Below are positions 25,990 to 34,358 of a DNA stretch of 64,000 nt, one piece after another. How positions within the stretch are numbered: position 1 is the stretch's first letter; each line of letters starts with the position of its first letter. The notes under the pieces are model-generated. The model was not told where the DNA came from. It saw nothing but the letters and a program-made list of their open reading frames with translations, and ran no database searches. This stretch comes from Tamlana crocina (GTDB taxonomy: Bacteria > Bacteroidota > Bacteroidia > Flavobacteriales > Flavobacteriaceae): the NCBI GenBank assembly GCA_040429635.1, contig CP158972.1, forward strand, positions 3,169,501 to 3,233,500. The letters run 5' to 3'. The position numbers were made by a program, and so were the translations under genes.

Positions 25990-27075
25990 ATGAAAACTGT
26001 GCATTTACTATTGGCCTTATGGATCCTCTCGTTTATTTCGTGCGGGCAACAAAAAGAAAATAACTTCGCTAATTATGAAGACGGTTACACCGAAAACGTA
26101 CCTGATGAAAACATAAAAAAACACAAAGCCACAAATAGTATAAAGGGCTACCAAGTGATGAGCAAGCAGTTTGGCATGCCCGTTGGAACGATGCCCATCC
26201 CTAGTTCATGGCAAGTAAAAAACAATAAAAAAGAAGGGATTTTATTTGAGTCTGCCGATGGTGTTAAAGTATATGGTGAGCGGTTTAAATCCCATTTTTA
26301 CTCAAACAACCAGCAGCAAAATTATTTTGCAAAGCAGGGTGGCAGCATCGTTATGCCCCCAAAAAGCATCAGTCGGGTTATCCAAGAAGATATAAAGCCC
26401 TATGCCGAATCGCAGGGTTTGCGCTTGGTCAATCAATTTCCTATACCAGAGCTTGCACAATTTGATAAGCGATTTGACAGCTATTTGTTTAAGGGCGTTC
26501 CGGAAAACAAGCAATTTCAATGCATAGCTACAGAGTGGGAAGACCAAAACGGAGATAAATCCATAGGTATTATTCGCTATTTCACCAACCAATATACTAC
26601 TTTGGGCGGTATGGATTGGGGGTACACCCTAAACTCTATGGGTGCCCCGAGCGATAAGTATAAGCAAGCTAAAAAAGACTTTATAAACTCTTTGGTGAAC
26701 TTTCAAATAAACCCGCAATGGGTCCAGGCCAGCAACCAGCATTATGCCAAACTATCTGGCCAGAGTGCCGCAGCGCACCAGCAACGCATGGCTGCGATAA
26801 AAGCACAGGGCCAAGCCATTATAAACAACGGAAACACCTACAGTTCCATTATCGATAGCAACCACGAAAGTTGGAAACGCCGAAACGACATGAACAGTGC
26901 CGGCCACGCCAAAACCGTTAACAGTGGTATTTGGGAACGCAGCACCGTAACCAACCCCAATTCTGGGCAATCGTACCAAGTAGAAGGTCAGTACGACTAT
27001 TATTACGGCAATAATGACGATGGATACATTGGTACAGATAACGCTTTGTACAACCCTAATTTAGACCCAATATGA
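25990..27075 (+). CDS. Predicted lipoprotein of unknown function, probably 3'-frameshifted
   Basis: 361 residues. Lipobox ILSFISC (Cys18). The body has a beta-rich region (MPIPSSWQVKNNKKEGILFES) and a C-terminal module HESWKRRNDMNSAGHAKTV ... GQSYQVEGQYDYYY ... GYIGTDNALYNPNLDP that recurs in secreted bacterial proteins, though I cannot name the family. Translation stops at 27075, but the next frame continues plausibly as MNDQNWTQYDIEN, so a one-base loss near 27071 may have removed about 14 C-terminal residues. First of four consecutive predicted lipoprotein genes. Confidence 0.8.
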   Translation: MKTVHLLLALWILSFISCGQQKENNFANYEDGYTENVPDENIKKHKATNSIKGYQVMSKQFGMPVGTMPIPSSWQVKNNKKEGILFESADGVKVYGERFKSHFYSNNQQQNYFAKQGGSIVMPPKSISRVIQEDIKPYAESQGLRLVNQFPIPELAQFDKRFDSYLFKGVPENKQFQCIATEWEDQNGDKSIGIIRYFTNQYTTLGGMDWGYTLNSMGAPSDKYKQAKKDFINSLVNFQINPQWVQASNQHYAKLSGQSAAAHQQRMAAIKAQGQAIINNGNTYSSIIDSNHESWKRRNDMNSAGHAKTVNSGIWERSTVTNPNSGQSYQVEGQYDYYYGNNDDGYIGTDNALYNPNLDPI

Positions 27076-27113
27076 ACGACCAAAACTGGACCCAATACGA
27101 TATTGAAAATTAA
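27072..27113 (+). other. Probable frame-shifted C-terminal remnant
   Basis: ATG at 27072 overlaps the preceding stop and encodes MNDQNWTQYDIEN. One extra A in the CCCAAT run would join it to the preceding protein as ...NLDPNMNDQNW..., so it reads as the lost C-terminus rather than an independent peptide. Confidence 0.45.
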
Positions 27114-27117
27114 TAAA

Positions 27118-27147
27118 ATGATGACATTTTAAAACTATTTCGATGTA
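27118..27147 (+). promoter_or_regulatory. Shared 30-bp upstream element, copy 2
   Basis: 28 of 30 bases match 25929-25958. If it works like copy 1 the transcript starts beyond 27147, which rules out the first in-frame ATG (27151) and favours the ATG at 27172, 24 bases downstream. Confidence 0.6.
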
Positions 27148-27171
27148 AATATGAATTTAATGAAACCATTT

Positions 27172-27948
27172 ATGAAAACACTAAAAACATATAGTCTTAT
27201 AGCTTTAGTTCTTCTATTATGTGCATGTAGCGCTGACAACGATAACGATGGCGTAAATTTTGCGAACGCAACCTCAAGAGAGGGCTGCCCCAATGTAACG
27301 GGACCAACGGCCGTTTATTGGGATGCCGCAAACGGTATTCCGGCGCCTTTTACCAGTATTCCTATAATGCAAGGTGCCAAAACTAGGTTTGTACACTCAT
27401 TTATCGAGACTAATATTGCTTTTGATTTTCCGCAAGGCTATACAGCGACCGAAATTGCCGTACCCAATAGCGCATTTGGCGTAGATTTAAGACGGTCAAA
27501 CAACGACGCCCAAAATAAAGTCTTTTTTCGTTATTATCCGGTGGTCTCATTCAACACTACCAATATAGACCAAATAAGGGCCTTTTTTATCAATGATTTT
27601 TTGGCAAACGAATATGGGTTTAACGGTATACCAACCGTAGATTGCGCAACCCCAAACCAAACCGTAGATTTTGGCGGAATTACCAGAACCGTTAGCAACA
27701 GGGCCATACGCTTTGGCAATACAAGGGCAATAATATCGGTCGCCGTTGTTCCTACGCCTTTGGGAAGTTCTGCTTCAATTTCAATTTCTGCTGGTCCCAT
27801 CAATGAATACGACAGTTTGGTTATGAATGTTTTCTTTCCCATCACTTTTGAATTGTTGCTTCCCGACAGAGAAAACCTTTCAGATAGGGATAACGATGGC
27901 GTACCCGATATTTTCGACATTGCCCCAGATAATCCGAATGTAAGTTAA
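27172..27948 (+). CDS. Predicted lipoprotein with C-terminal Asp-rich motif
   Basis: 258 residues from ATG 27172 (MKTLKTYSLIALVLLLCAC, lipobox cysteine 17 or 19). In-frame ATGs at 27151 and 27160 lie too close to the shared upstream element. The middle is beta-rich without recognisable motif. The C-terminus RDNDGVPDIFDIAPDNPN is a thrombospondin type-3-like calcium-binding repeat common in exported Bacteroidota proteins. Function unknown. It is followed after 21 bp by the propeller gene, likely in one operon. Confidence 0.75.
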   Translation: MKTLKTYSLIALVLLLCACSADNDNDGVNFANATSREGCPNVTGPTAVYWDAANGIPAPFTSIPIMQGAKTRFVHSFIETNIAFDFPQGYTATEIAVPNSAFGVDLRRSNNDAQNKVFFRYYPVVSFNTTNIDQIRAFFINDFLANEYGFNGIPTVDCATPNQTVDFGGITRTVSNRAIRFGNTRAIISVAVVPTPLGSSASISISAGPINEYDSLVMNVFFPITFELLLPDRENLSDRDNDGVPDIFDIAPDNPNVS

Positions 27949-27969
27949 AAATCCAAAAAAAAAATAATC

Positions 27970-29028
27970 ATGAAAGTTTTACATCTATCTAAAAGAATGG
28001 CATCAGCCTTAATTAGCTTAATCATGCTAGCCAATCTAGGCTGTAGTGAGAGCAGCCCAGATGATGAGAAGATAGACGACAGTGCTGGCCCAAAAATATA
28101 TGTGGCAGGAACCAAGCCCGAAAACCAAAACACTTCGGTTGCCGAATTATGGGTAAACAACGCACCGTTGAACATCTCTAGCAATAACAACCCTGGAATT
28201 GCCAACTCGGTATTTGTTTCGGGCAATGATGCTTATGTGGCCGGTTATGAATTAAGCGGCAACAACAATATCGCTACTGTTTGGAAAAACGGTACACCAA
28301 CCCAACTTACAGATGGCACAACAAACTCTACCTCTGCATCCATTTTTGTGGATGGAAATGATGTTTATGTTGCAGGCGATGAAGTAGGAAACATTGGGTT
28401 TAACGCAAGGCTATGGAAAAACGGTATTGCAACCGATCTATCTGATGGTAAGCAATCTAGGGCACGATCGGTATTTATATCAAATGGCGATGTTTATGCT
28501 GCAGGATGGCAATTACATAATATAGAATTTACCGCAGTAGTATGGAAAAATGGAGTTAGCACACCATTAACAGACAGCTCAAAATTTGCCTCAGCAACTT
28601 CTGTTTATGTCTCAAACGGCAATGTTTACGTTGGCGGATCAGAGTACAATAACGAAAGCGACAAAACATTAGTTGCCAAGATTTGGAAAAACGGTACCCC
28701 TATCAATATAACAGACGGCACTAAAAATGCACTTATTGAAGATGTTCTTGTTTCTGGGGATGATGTTTACGCAGTAGGATGGGAAATGCTTGGCAATGCT
28801 TCTGAAGAGGTTGCTACCCTATGGAAAAATGGCGTACCTACAAGACTTACAGATGGCAGTAAAAATGCCAGGGCAAATTCTATTTTTATACATAACGACG
28901 ACATATATGTTGCAGGAAGCGAACGCGGAGCACAAAACGACAAGGCCATGTTGTGGAAAAATGGCGTAGCCACCAGTTTAACAGATGGCAAGAATTTAGG
29001 ACGGGCATTTTCTGTTTTTATAAAATAA
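27970..29028 (+). CDS. Seven-repeat beta-propeller lipoprotein
   Basis: 352 residues. Lipobox ANLGC (Cys25), then an acidic linker and seven consecutive repeats of about 44-48 residues built on the pattern VYVAG-x(8-12)-A-x-LWKNG-x(4)-LTDG-x(5)-A-x-SVFV-x-G-(N/D)D. Seven units fill residues about 48-352, as expected for a complete seven-bladed propeller. Some units keep the full motif and others vary (YAAG, YVGG, YAVG). It is probably outer-membrane-anchored and binds a ligand or protein; no catalytic residue is evident. Confidence 0.85.
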   Translation: MKVLHLSKRMASALISLIMLANLGCSESSPDDEKIDDSAGPKIYVAGTKPENQNTSVAELWVNNAPLNISSNNNPGIANSVFVSGNDAYVAGYELSGNNNIATVWKNGTPTQLTDGTTNSTSASIFVDGNDVYVAGDEVGNIGFNARLWKNGIATDLSDGKQSRARSVFISNGDVYAAGWQLHNIEFTAVVWKNGVSTPLTDSSKFASATSVYVSNGNVYVGGSEYNNESDKTLVAKIWKNGTPINITDGTKNALIEDVLVSGDDVYAVGWEMLGNASEEVATLWKNGVPTRLTDGSKNARANSIFIHNDDIYVAGSERGAQNDKAMLWKNGVATSLTDGKNLGRAFSVFIK

Positions 29029-29152
29029 ACAACAAGCCCGCTTTTATACAGGTATTTTTCCTGAAACCGTTGAGGGTTGCAAACGGGGCAAAACATTCAT
29101 ATAAATTATTACACAGGACCTCTAGCGAAAATAAATTTAAACACCAGAAATC

Positions 29153-29599
29153 ATGAAAAACATTCCGTACATACTTTTAATAACCGTAGCATCGTTATAT
29201 CTCTCGTGCAATGAAAACAGTGATGATGATAGTGCGAAATCTGAAAATGATTGTCCTGCCAAAAACACAACAACACCACAAATTTTTGGAGAGTGGCTGT
29301 TTACAGGAACCGTTAGCGGCGGGCAACTTTTAGTAGAACATTGCGACTTAAAAACCAAACTCACCGTAACCGAAACCCAGTTTATATGGGATAATTTTTC
29401 TGGAGGCAATTGCGAAATTTTAACCGTTATTCCCACATGTTATGCTATTGAGAACGGAGAGGTATTCTTTTTTAATGAACTTGATGAAAAAAATGGATTT
29501 TCACAAAAGATAAAAACACTAAACGACAACACCTTGGTCCTTGAAAACAGGAACACAACCACGATCGTTTCAACAGAAAACTATGAAAGGATAAAGTAG
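29153..29599 (+). CDS. Lipocalin-like small lipoprotein
   Basis: 148 residues. Signal peptide with lipobox LYLSC (Cys19), an Asp/Ser-rich tether (NENSDDDSAKSEND), then a beta-barrel-like domain beginning IFGEWLFTGTVSGG. Cysteine-containing strands VEHCDLKTKLTV and NCEILTVIPTCYAI may form disulfides. It resembles the short lipocalin-like lipoproteins of Flavobacteriia. The ligand is unknown. It lies between the propeller gene and the ECF sigma gene. Confidence 0.75.
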   Translation: MKNIPYILLITVASLYLSCNENSDDDSAKSENDCPAKNTTTPQIFGEWLFTGTVSGGQLLVEHCDLKTKLTVTETQFIWDNFSGGNCEILTVIPTCYAIENGEVFFFNELDEKNGFSQKIKTLNDNTLVLENRNTTTIVSTENYERIK

Positions 29600-29656
29600 C
29601 TGCAAGTGCCAATACTTAGTAGAACAACAAAATTATATGCCGTTTAAGGCTTTGTA

Positions 29657-29687
29657 TTTGAACGAAATCTAAATAATTGTATCTTTC
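29657..29687 (+). promoter_or_regulatory. Housekeeping-type promoter of the ECF sigma gene
   Basis: TTTG (29657-29660), a 19-base spacer, then TATCTTTC (29680-29687): close to the Bacteroidota -33/-7 consensus at ideal spacing. It lies across the nominal open-frame start at 29677 and so selects the ATG at 29704. Confidence 0.7.
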
Positions 29688-29703
29688 CCCTAGCTATTAT
29701 CAT

Positions 29704-30276
29704 ATGGGGAAAACACTATACTTATTAAGTCAGTCGCAGCTACTACGAGCCATAAAAACAAACGACACCAGCGTGTTAAAACAGTTTTATGTAGCCAATT
29801 ACCCAAAGGTTGAAACCTTGGTTTTAAAAAACAGCGGCACCATAGAGCATGCCAAAGACATTTACCAAGAGGCCTTTATTTTGGTGTGGGCCAACGTTAA
29901 CAACGGAAAATTTGTTCCGCAGAACGAAACCGCTTTACAAGGTTATCTGTATCAAATTGCAAAAAATAAATGGACAGATGTATTAAGATCCAAAAGCTAT
30001 AAAAATTCCAAATCGCTCGACAATATTACGTTAAGAGTGTTGAGGGATGAAGAAGATGACAACGAACCCAAAAACACCAAACTGGAAATGACCATGGAAG
30101 CCTTTAAAAACTTAGGCCAACCCTGCAAACAACTTTTAAAGACCTTTTATTTTGAAAAGAAGTCCTTGCGCGATATCGCTTCAGAATTAAACATTGAAGA
30201 GAGCACCGCTAGGAACAAAAAATACCGCTGCATGGAAAAATTGCGCACCATGGTTTTGGCCTCAAAAAACACATAA
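29704..30276 (+). CDS. ECF-type RNA polymerase sigma-70 factor
   Basis: 190 residues from ATG 29704 (MGKTLYLLSQSQLLRAI). Sigma region 2 spans about residues 24-100 (TIEHAKDIYQEAFILVWANV, YLYQIAKNKWTDVLRSK) and region 4 about 125-185 with its helix-turn-helix (KSLRDIASELNIEESTARNKKYRCMEKLR). The longer frame from 29677 overlaps the promoter. The next gene starts two bases after its stop and encodes a membrane protein with an anti-sigma-like layout, so the pair probably form a sigma/anti-sigma unit. Confidence 0.92.
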   Translation: MGKTLYLLSQSQLLRAIKTNDTSVLKQFYVANYPKVETLVLKNSGTIEHAKDIYQEAFILVWANVNNGKFVPQNETALQGYLYQIAKNKWTDVLRSKSYKNSKSLDNITLRVLRDEEDDNEPKNTKLEMTMEAFKNLGQPCKQLLKTFYFEKKSLRDIASELNIEESTARNKKYRCMEKLRTMVLASKNT

Positions 30277-30277
30277 A

Positions 30278-31021
30278 TTGAAAAATAAAAACAACGACAT
30301 ATCGCAAGAAGTGCTTGAAGCCATTGAGCGTTACATTAACGGTACTATGGACTTAAAAGAGCGTAAGGATTTTGACGATTATCTTAAAATAGACTCAGAC
30401 TTTAGGATACAGGTTGAAGAGATTAAAACCATACTATCTGGTATTGAAACCCAAGCCTTAAAAGAAGAACTGAATATTTTTCATCAAGACATTGAAAACC
30501 AACAAAACAAGAAAGATAACTATAAAAAAATCCAGTTTTTAAAACTCAGCAAATGGGTGGCTGCCGCGGCCGTTGTTATTGCCATGGTTAGCATTTGGTT
30601 TTTTAGTTCCTCCCCCAGTGAAAAACTTTATGCCAAATATTTCACACCAGACCCCGGTTTACCAACTACAATGAGCAGCACCAATAATTTCGATTTTTAT
30701 GATGCCATGGTAAGTTACAAACATGGTGATTATAATAAGGCTATTGAAAAGTGGACGGTATTACTCGAAACAAAACCACAAAACGACACTTTAAATTATT
30801 TTATTGGCATGGCCCACATGAACAGCAAAGATGTAAACCGTGCCATTCCGTTTTTAGAAAGAACCGTTCAATCGCAAGATTCGTTTCCTTTAATAAACGA
30901 GGCCAACCATTATTTGGGTTTGGCCTATTTAAAGGAAGGTAATATTGAACTGGCAAAAAAACACTTCAAACTATCCAAAACCGATTCCAGCAAAAAAATT
31001 ATTCTTGAGTTAACGGATTAA
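30278..31021 (+). CDS. Membrane TPR protein, candidate anti-sigma factor
   Basis: 247 residues from a TTG start at 30278 (MKNKNNDISQEV); a longer frame from 30194 would overlap the sigma gene by 83 bp and translates as unrelated sequence. Layout: a short cytosolic helical domain (residues 1-85, EAIERYINGTMDLKERKDFD, as in anti-sigma N-termini but without the zinc motif), one transmembrane helix (LSKWVAAAAVVIAMVSIWFF), and a periplasmic domain with about three TPR units (AMVSYKHGDYNKAIEKW ... LGLAYLKEGNIELAKKHF). Its place between an ECF sigma factor and a CHAT protease suggests it holds the sigma factor. Confidence 0.82.
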   Translation: MKNKNNDISQEVLEAIERYINGTMDLKERKDFDDYLKIDSDFRIQVEEIKTILSGIETQALKEELNIFHQDIENQQNKKDNYKKIQFLKLSKWVAAAAVVIAMVSIWFFSSSPSEKLYAKYFTPDPGLPTTMSSTNNFDFYDAMVSYKHGDYNKAIEKWTVLLETKPQNDTLNYFIGMAHMNSKDVNRAIPFLERTVQSQDSFPLINEANHYLGLAYLKEGNIELAKKHFKLSKTDSSKKIILELTD

Positions 31022-31033
31022 AACTTTAACCAT

Positions 31034-34000
31034 ATGGGCAGGTTATTTCCATATTACAAACAAATCGTTTTTCTGGTTCTTTTCACTTTCACCTTAAAAA
31101 CCCATGCCCAAAACGATTCCATTTCTGGCATCAAATACATTCAAAACCTCATTGAACAAGATTCACTGTTCAAGGCCAAAAAAGAATTAAAATCGCAACT
31201 GGATGTTTACCGATCCGAAAAAAACACAGATAGTTTATTAAAGTATATTTTTTTGGTGGGCAGCTTAAAATTGGCCAACAACAATCACGACTTAGCCATA
31301 AAAAATGCTGAAGCCTTCGGAAAGGAACTCAAGGCTTATAATAGTCCTTATGTAAACAAGGAATTTTCACTCGAACTTGCTTGGATTTACGATGATGCCG
31401 GACTTACACAAAAAGCCTATAACATCACTGAACAGGCTTTGAAAATTGCACAAAATATCAAAAACCCCAAAAAGGCATCCCTAAGCGCCATACACCATAA
31501 CTTAGGGTACTTGGCTTCAAATTTGGGCGATTACGCGTTAGCCAAAAAACAATATGCCAAATCGATAAAAATCATGCTGAATTCAAAAAGCAAAGATTAT
31601 TTATCGCTGCACCAAACTTATAATGCTCTTGGTGGCATGATGTGGTATTCGGCAAAACTAGATAGTAGTCGATTTTATTTCGAAAAGGCGACAAAAATGC
31701 TCGATAGTTTGGAGCAAACTCCCGAAAATAAATATTATAGGAAAGCTTTGGTGCAAATGAACATAGCCGTTATCAATCATGCTTTGGGGCACATTGAAGA
31801 AGCTATTGAATCTTCAAAACAGGTAATCCATAACTTTCAAAATTATTTAAATGTCTCTAATGATGAATCTGGTAAGCTTCGTACGCTTAAGCATCAATTG
31901 GTAGCCATCGACAATTTAGGCTCCTTTTACCATTCCATTGGCGAGTTTGAACGGGCCGACCAATTGATCTCATATTCTTATCAAAAAAAGTTAAAAAACC
32001 TGGCTCCTGATGATAATAACTTAACCATTTCACTTATCATTTCGGCGCAATCTAAAATCGGACTTAGGGATTTCAACGCCGCGAATAAATTGATAGACCA
32101 AGCCATTGAAAGGATAAAAAATAGCAAAAACACCATGTTTTTCTGGAAAGCTAGTGCCCTATCTACAAAAGCTTCCATTAGTCACGAATTGGGCGATAAC
32201 GAAAATGCCAAACAATTTTACGATGAAGCCTATACACTTTACAAAACATCACTTGGCAAAAACGATTACACCCGCGATTTTCTTGATGAGATTATCAACA
32301 TGTCTCAATTTTATGCAGACATCAACAATGCAAATAAGGCTATTACTTTGGCTGAAGAAAGCTATAGTTTTATAAAATCGAGCGACTTTAAAAGCAGCAT
32401 CCAAGAATTTCATCATATTGTCAATTTGAGCGAAGTTCACTTTAAATTGAAGCAATACCAAAAAGCAGCAACCTACAGCAACGAGGCCATTACTTTTCTC
32501 GACAAACCATACTTTACCACCAATGGCTTTAAGGATTCGGTGCAGATTCAATACCGCAAACCCAAAGCGTTTTTAATCAATGCCAAATCAAAGTTCCTAT
32601 TAAACGATACCCCCACTGAAACCGATTTAAAAGTACTTTTAGAAGAAATTAATTCGGGAATTGACATTTTAGAACAACGGAAATCCATTATCAAGTCTTA
32701 TGACGATTTAAGTTTACTCATTTCGGAAAATAACGAGCTCTTCAATTTTTCAAAGCAATTGCTTTTAGATTTGTTCAACCTTACTAAAAATGAAACCTAT
32801 TTAAACCGACTGCTCACCATCCACGAGTCGAGTCTTTACAACCGTATTAGGTCGCGACTAAACCTAAAAAACAATTTGGCTTTTGCCAACCTTCCCAATA
32901 CTGTTTTGGAACGCGAAAAACACCTCCTTAATACACTTAGCAGTTCCATTGAGAATAACGATGGTAGCTTTAAACATTTTTTTCAAGCCAATGCTAACTG
33001 GAATACTTTTTTGGATTCCTTAAAAGAAAACTACCCCAAATACTATAAAATGCGCTATGCCAGTATTGAAGAACCACTGGACAACCTAAACCAAAATATC
33101 CCCAACAACACGACGGTAGTTCGCTACTTTTACATAGAAAAAAAGTTGTATTCCTTGGTTTTTACATCAAACGGAAAAAAAATATTTCTACTCGACGATA
33201 CTAAAATTGCCGAAGAGATTACTCAACTCTCTGAAAACGAATTGGATTTTGAAAAAACCAGCCAAAAACTCCATCAATTATACACCAAATTGTGGCAGCC
33301 ATTGGAAGCCAGTATCACCACCGAAAATGTGGTTATTATTCCAGATGGTGTACTTTTTAACCTCAGTTTTGAAAGTTTAACTCCAACACCCGTAACTTCT
33401 TTAGATGGATTAACGAACAACTGTTTGCTAAAAAAATACATTATTTCGTATAATTACAGCTTGCTACTGTTGGGCAAAAACAAAATTACTGTTGATTACC
33501 AAAACGATTTTGTAGCCTTTGCCCCAGAGTTTACCGAAGACATGAAAAAACAGTACAGCATTGGCATAACCGATTCGGTTTCGGTAGATAAAACCTACCT
33601 CTCCCTATTGCCTCAACCCTTTAGCGTCGATTTAGCAAAAGAATATTCCAGGCTTTTTAATGGCACCTCTTTTATTAATGAAAATGCCTCCAAACAGGTT
33701 TTTAAAAATGAAGCCAACGAGCATAAAATTATACACATTGGAACCCACGCCGAATCGAATAACATCACTCCGGAGCTATCACGATTAATTTTTGCCAAAA
33801 ACAATATGGATGAAGACAACTCACTCTACACCTATGAAATTTATAACGAAAATCTAAATTCAAACCTAGCCATTTTAACGGCCTGCGAAACAGGAAAACC
33901 AACCTACCAAGCGGGCGAAGGCATGATATCTTTGGCGCACGCCTTTAATTATGCCGGAAGCGAAAGCATTTTAACTAGCCTTTGGAAAATTGATGAAAAA

Positions 34001-34279
34001 ACGAGTACCGAAATCATCGAACTATTCTACAGAAACATAAAAAAGGGGATGGCAAAAGACAAAGCCTTGCAGCAAGCCAAACTCAAGTACCTAACTACTG
34101 CCCATGGACGGACTAAAGCGCCGAATTATTGGGCAGGACTCGTGCTCATTGGAGATGCCAGCCCCATTCATTTCACACCTTATTTAAACGTTTTGTACTG
34201 GGTTTTAGGGGGAGCCATACTTCTCATTGTTGCTTTACTTTTGCTTAAACGCTTGAGAAGAAAAGCCGAGTCTGCTTAA
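31034..34279 (+). CDS. TPR-CHAT domain protein (caspase-like protease), membrane-anchored
   Basis: 1081 residues. Signal peptide (IVFLVLFTFTLKTHAQ), a long alpha-helical TPR solenoid (about 40-560), a linker, then a CHAT domain (about 740-1045). The caspase-type dyad is visible: H905 in IIHIGTHAESN and C951 in AILTACETGKPTYQAGEG, followed by the family blocks GMISLAHAFNYAGSESILTSLWKID and NYWAGLVLIGD. A C-terminal transmembrane helix and a basic tail (LLKRLRRKAESA) anchor it with the protease domain predicted in the periplasm. It is the last gene of the sigma/TPR/CHAT operon. The substrate is unknown. Confidence 0.92.
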   Translation: MGRLFPYYKQIVFLVLFTFTLKTHAQNDSISGIKYIQNLIEQDSLFKAKKELKSQLDVYRSEKNTDSLLKYIFLVGSLKLANNNHDLAIKNAEAFGKELKAYNSPYVNKEFSLELAWIYDDAGLTQKAYNITEQALKIAQNIKNPKKASLSAIHHNLGYLASNLGDYALAKKQYAKSIKIMLNSKSKDYLSLHQTYNALGGMMWYSAKLDSSRFYFEKATKMLDSLEQTPENKYYRKALVQMNIAVINHALGHIEEAIESSKQVIHNFQNYLNVSNDESGKLRTLKHQLVAIDNLGSFYHSIGEFERADQLISYSYQKKLKNLAPDDNNLTISLIISAQSKIGLRDFNAANKLIDQAIERIKNSKNTMFFWKASALSTKASISHELGDNENAKQFYDEAYTLYKTSLGKNDYTRDFLDEIINMSQFYADINNANKAITLAEESYSFIKSSDFKSSIQEFHHIVNLSEVHFKLKQYQKAATYSNEAITFLDKPYFTTNGFKDSVQIQYRKPKAFLINAKSKFLLNDTPTETDLKVLLEEINSGIDILEQRKSIIKSYDDLSLLISENNELFNFSKQLLLDLFNLTKNETYLNRLLTIHESSLYNRIRSRLNLKNNLAFANLPNTVLEREKHLLNTLSSSIENNDGSFKHFFQANANWNTFLDSLKENYPKYYKMRYASIEEPLDNLNQNIPNNTTVVRYFYIEKKLYSLVFTSNGKKIFLLDDTKIAEEITQLSENELDFEKTSQKLHQLYTKLWQPLEASITTENVVIIPDGVLFNLSFESLTPTPVTSLDGLTNNCLLKKYIISYNYSLLLLGKNKITVDYQNDFVAFAPEFTEDMKKQYSIGITDSVSVDKTYLSLLPQPFSVDLAKEYSRLFNGTSFINENASKQVFKNEANEHKIIHIGTHAESNNITPELSRLIFAKNNMDEDNSLYTYEIYNENLNSNLAILTACETGKPTYQAGEGMISLAHAFNYAGSESILTSLWKIDEKTSTEIIELFYRNIKKGMAKDKALQQAKLKYLTTAHGRTKAPNYWAGLVLIGDASPIHFTPYLNVLYWVLGGAILLIVALLLLKRLRRKAESA

Positions 34280-34358
34280 ATACTTCAGTTTGATTTCCCA
34301 AAAAAGTTTCACTAAATTCCGCATGCCTTTAGCTAACTAAACCAACAATCATTGGGAC

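Noticed and set aside
29677-29703. Upstream extension of the ECF sigma factor (MYLSPSYYH)
   Set aside because: It is covered by the -7 promoter box, and the ATG at 29704 gives a normal sigma N-terminus.
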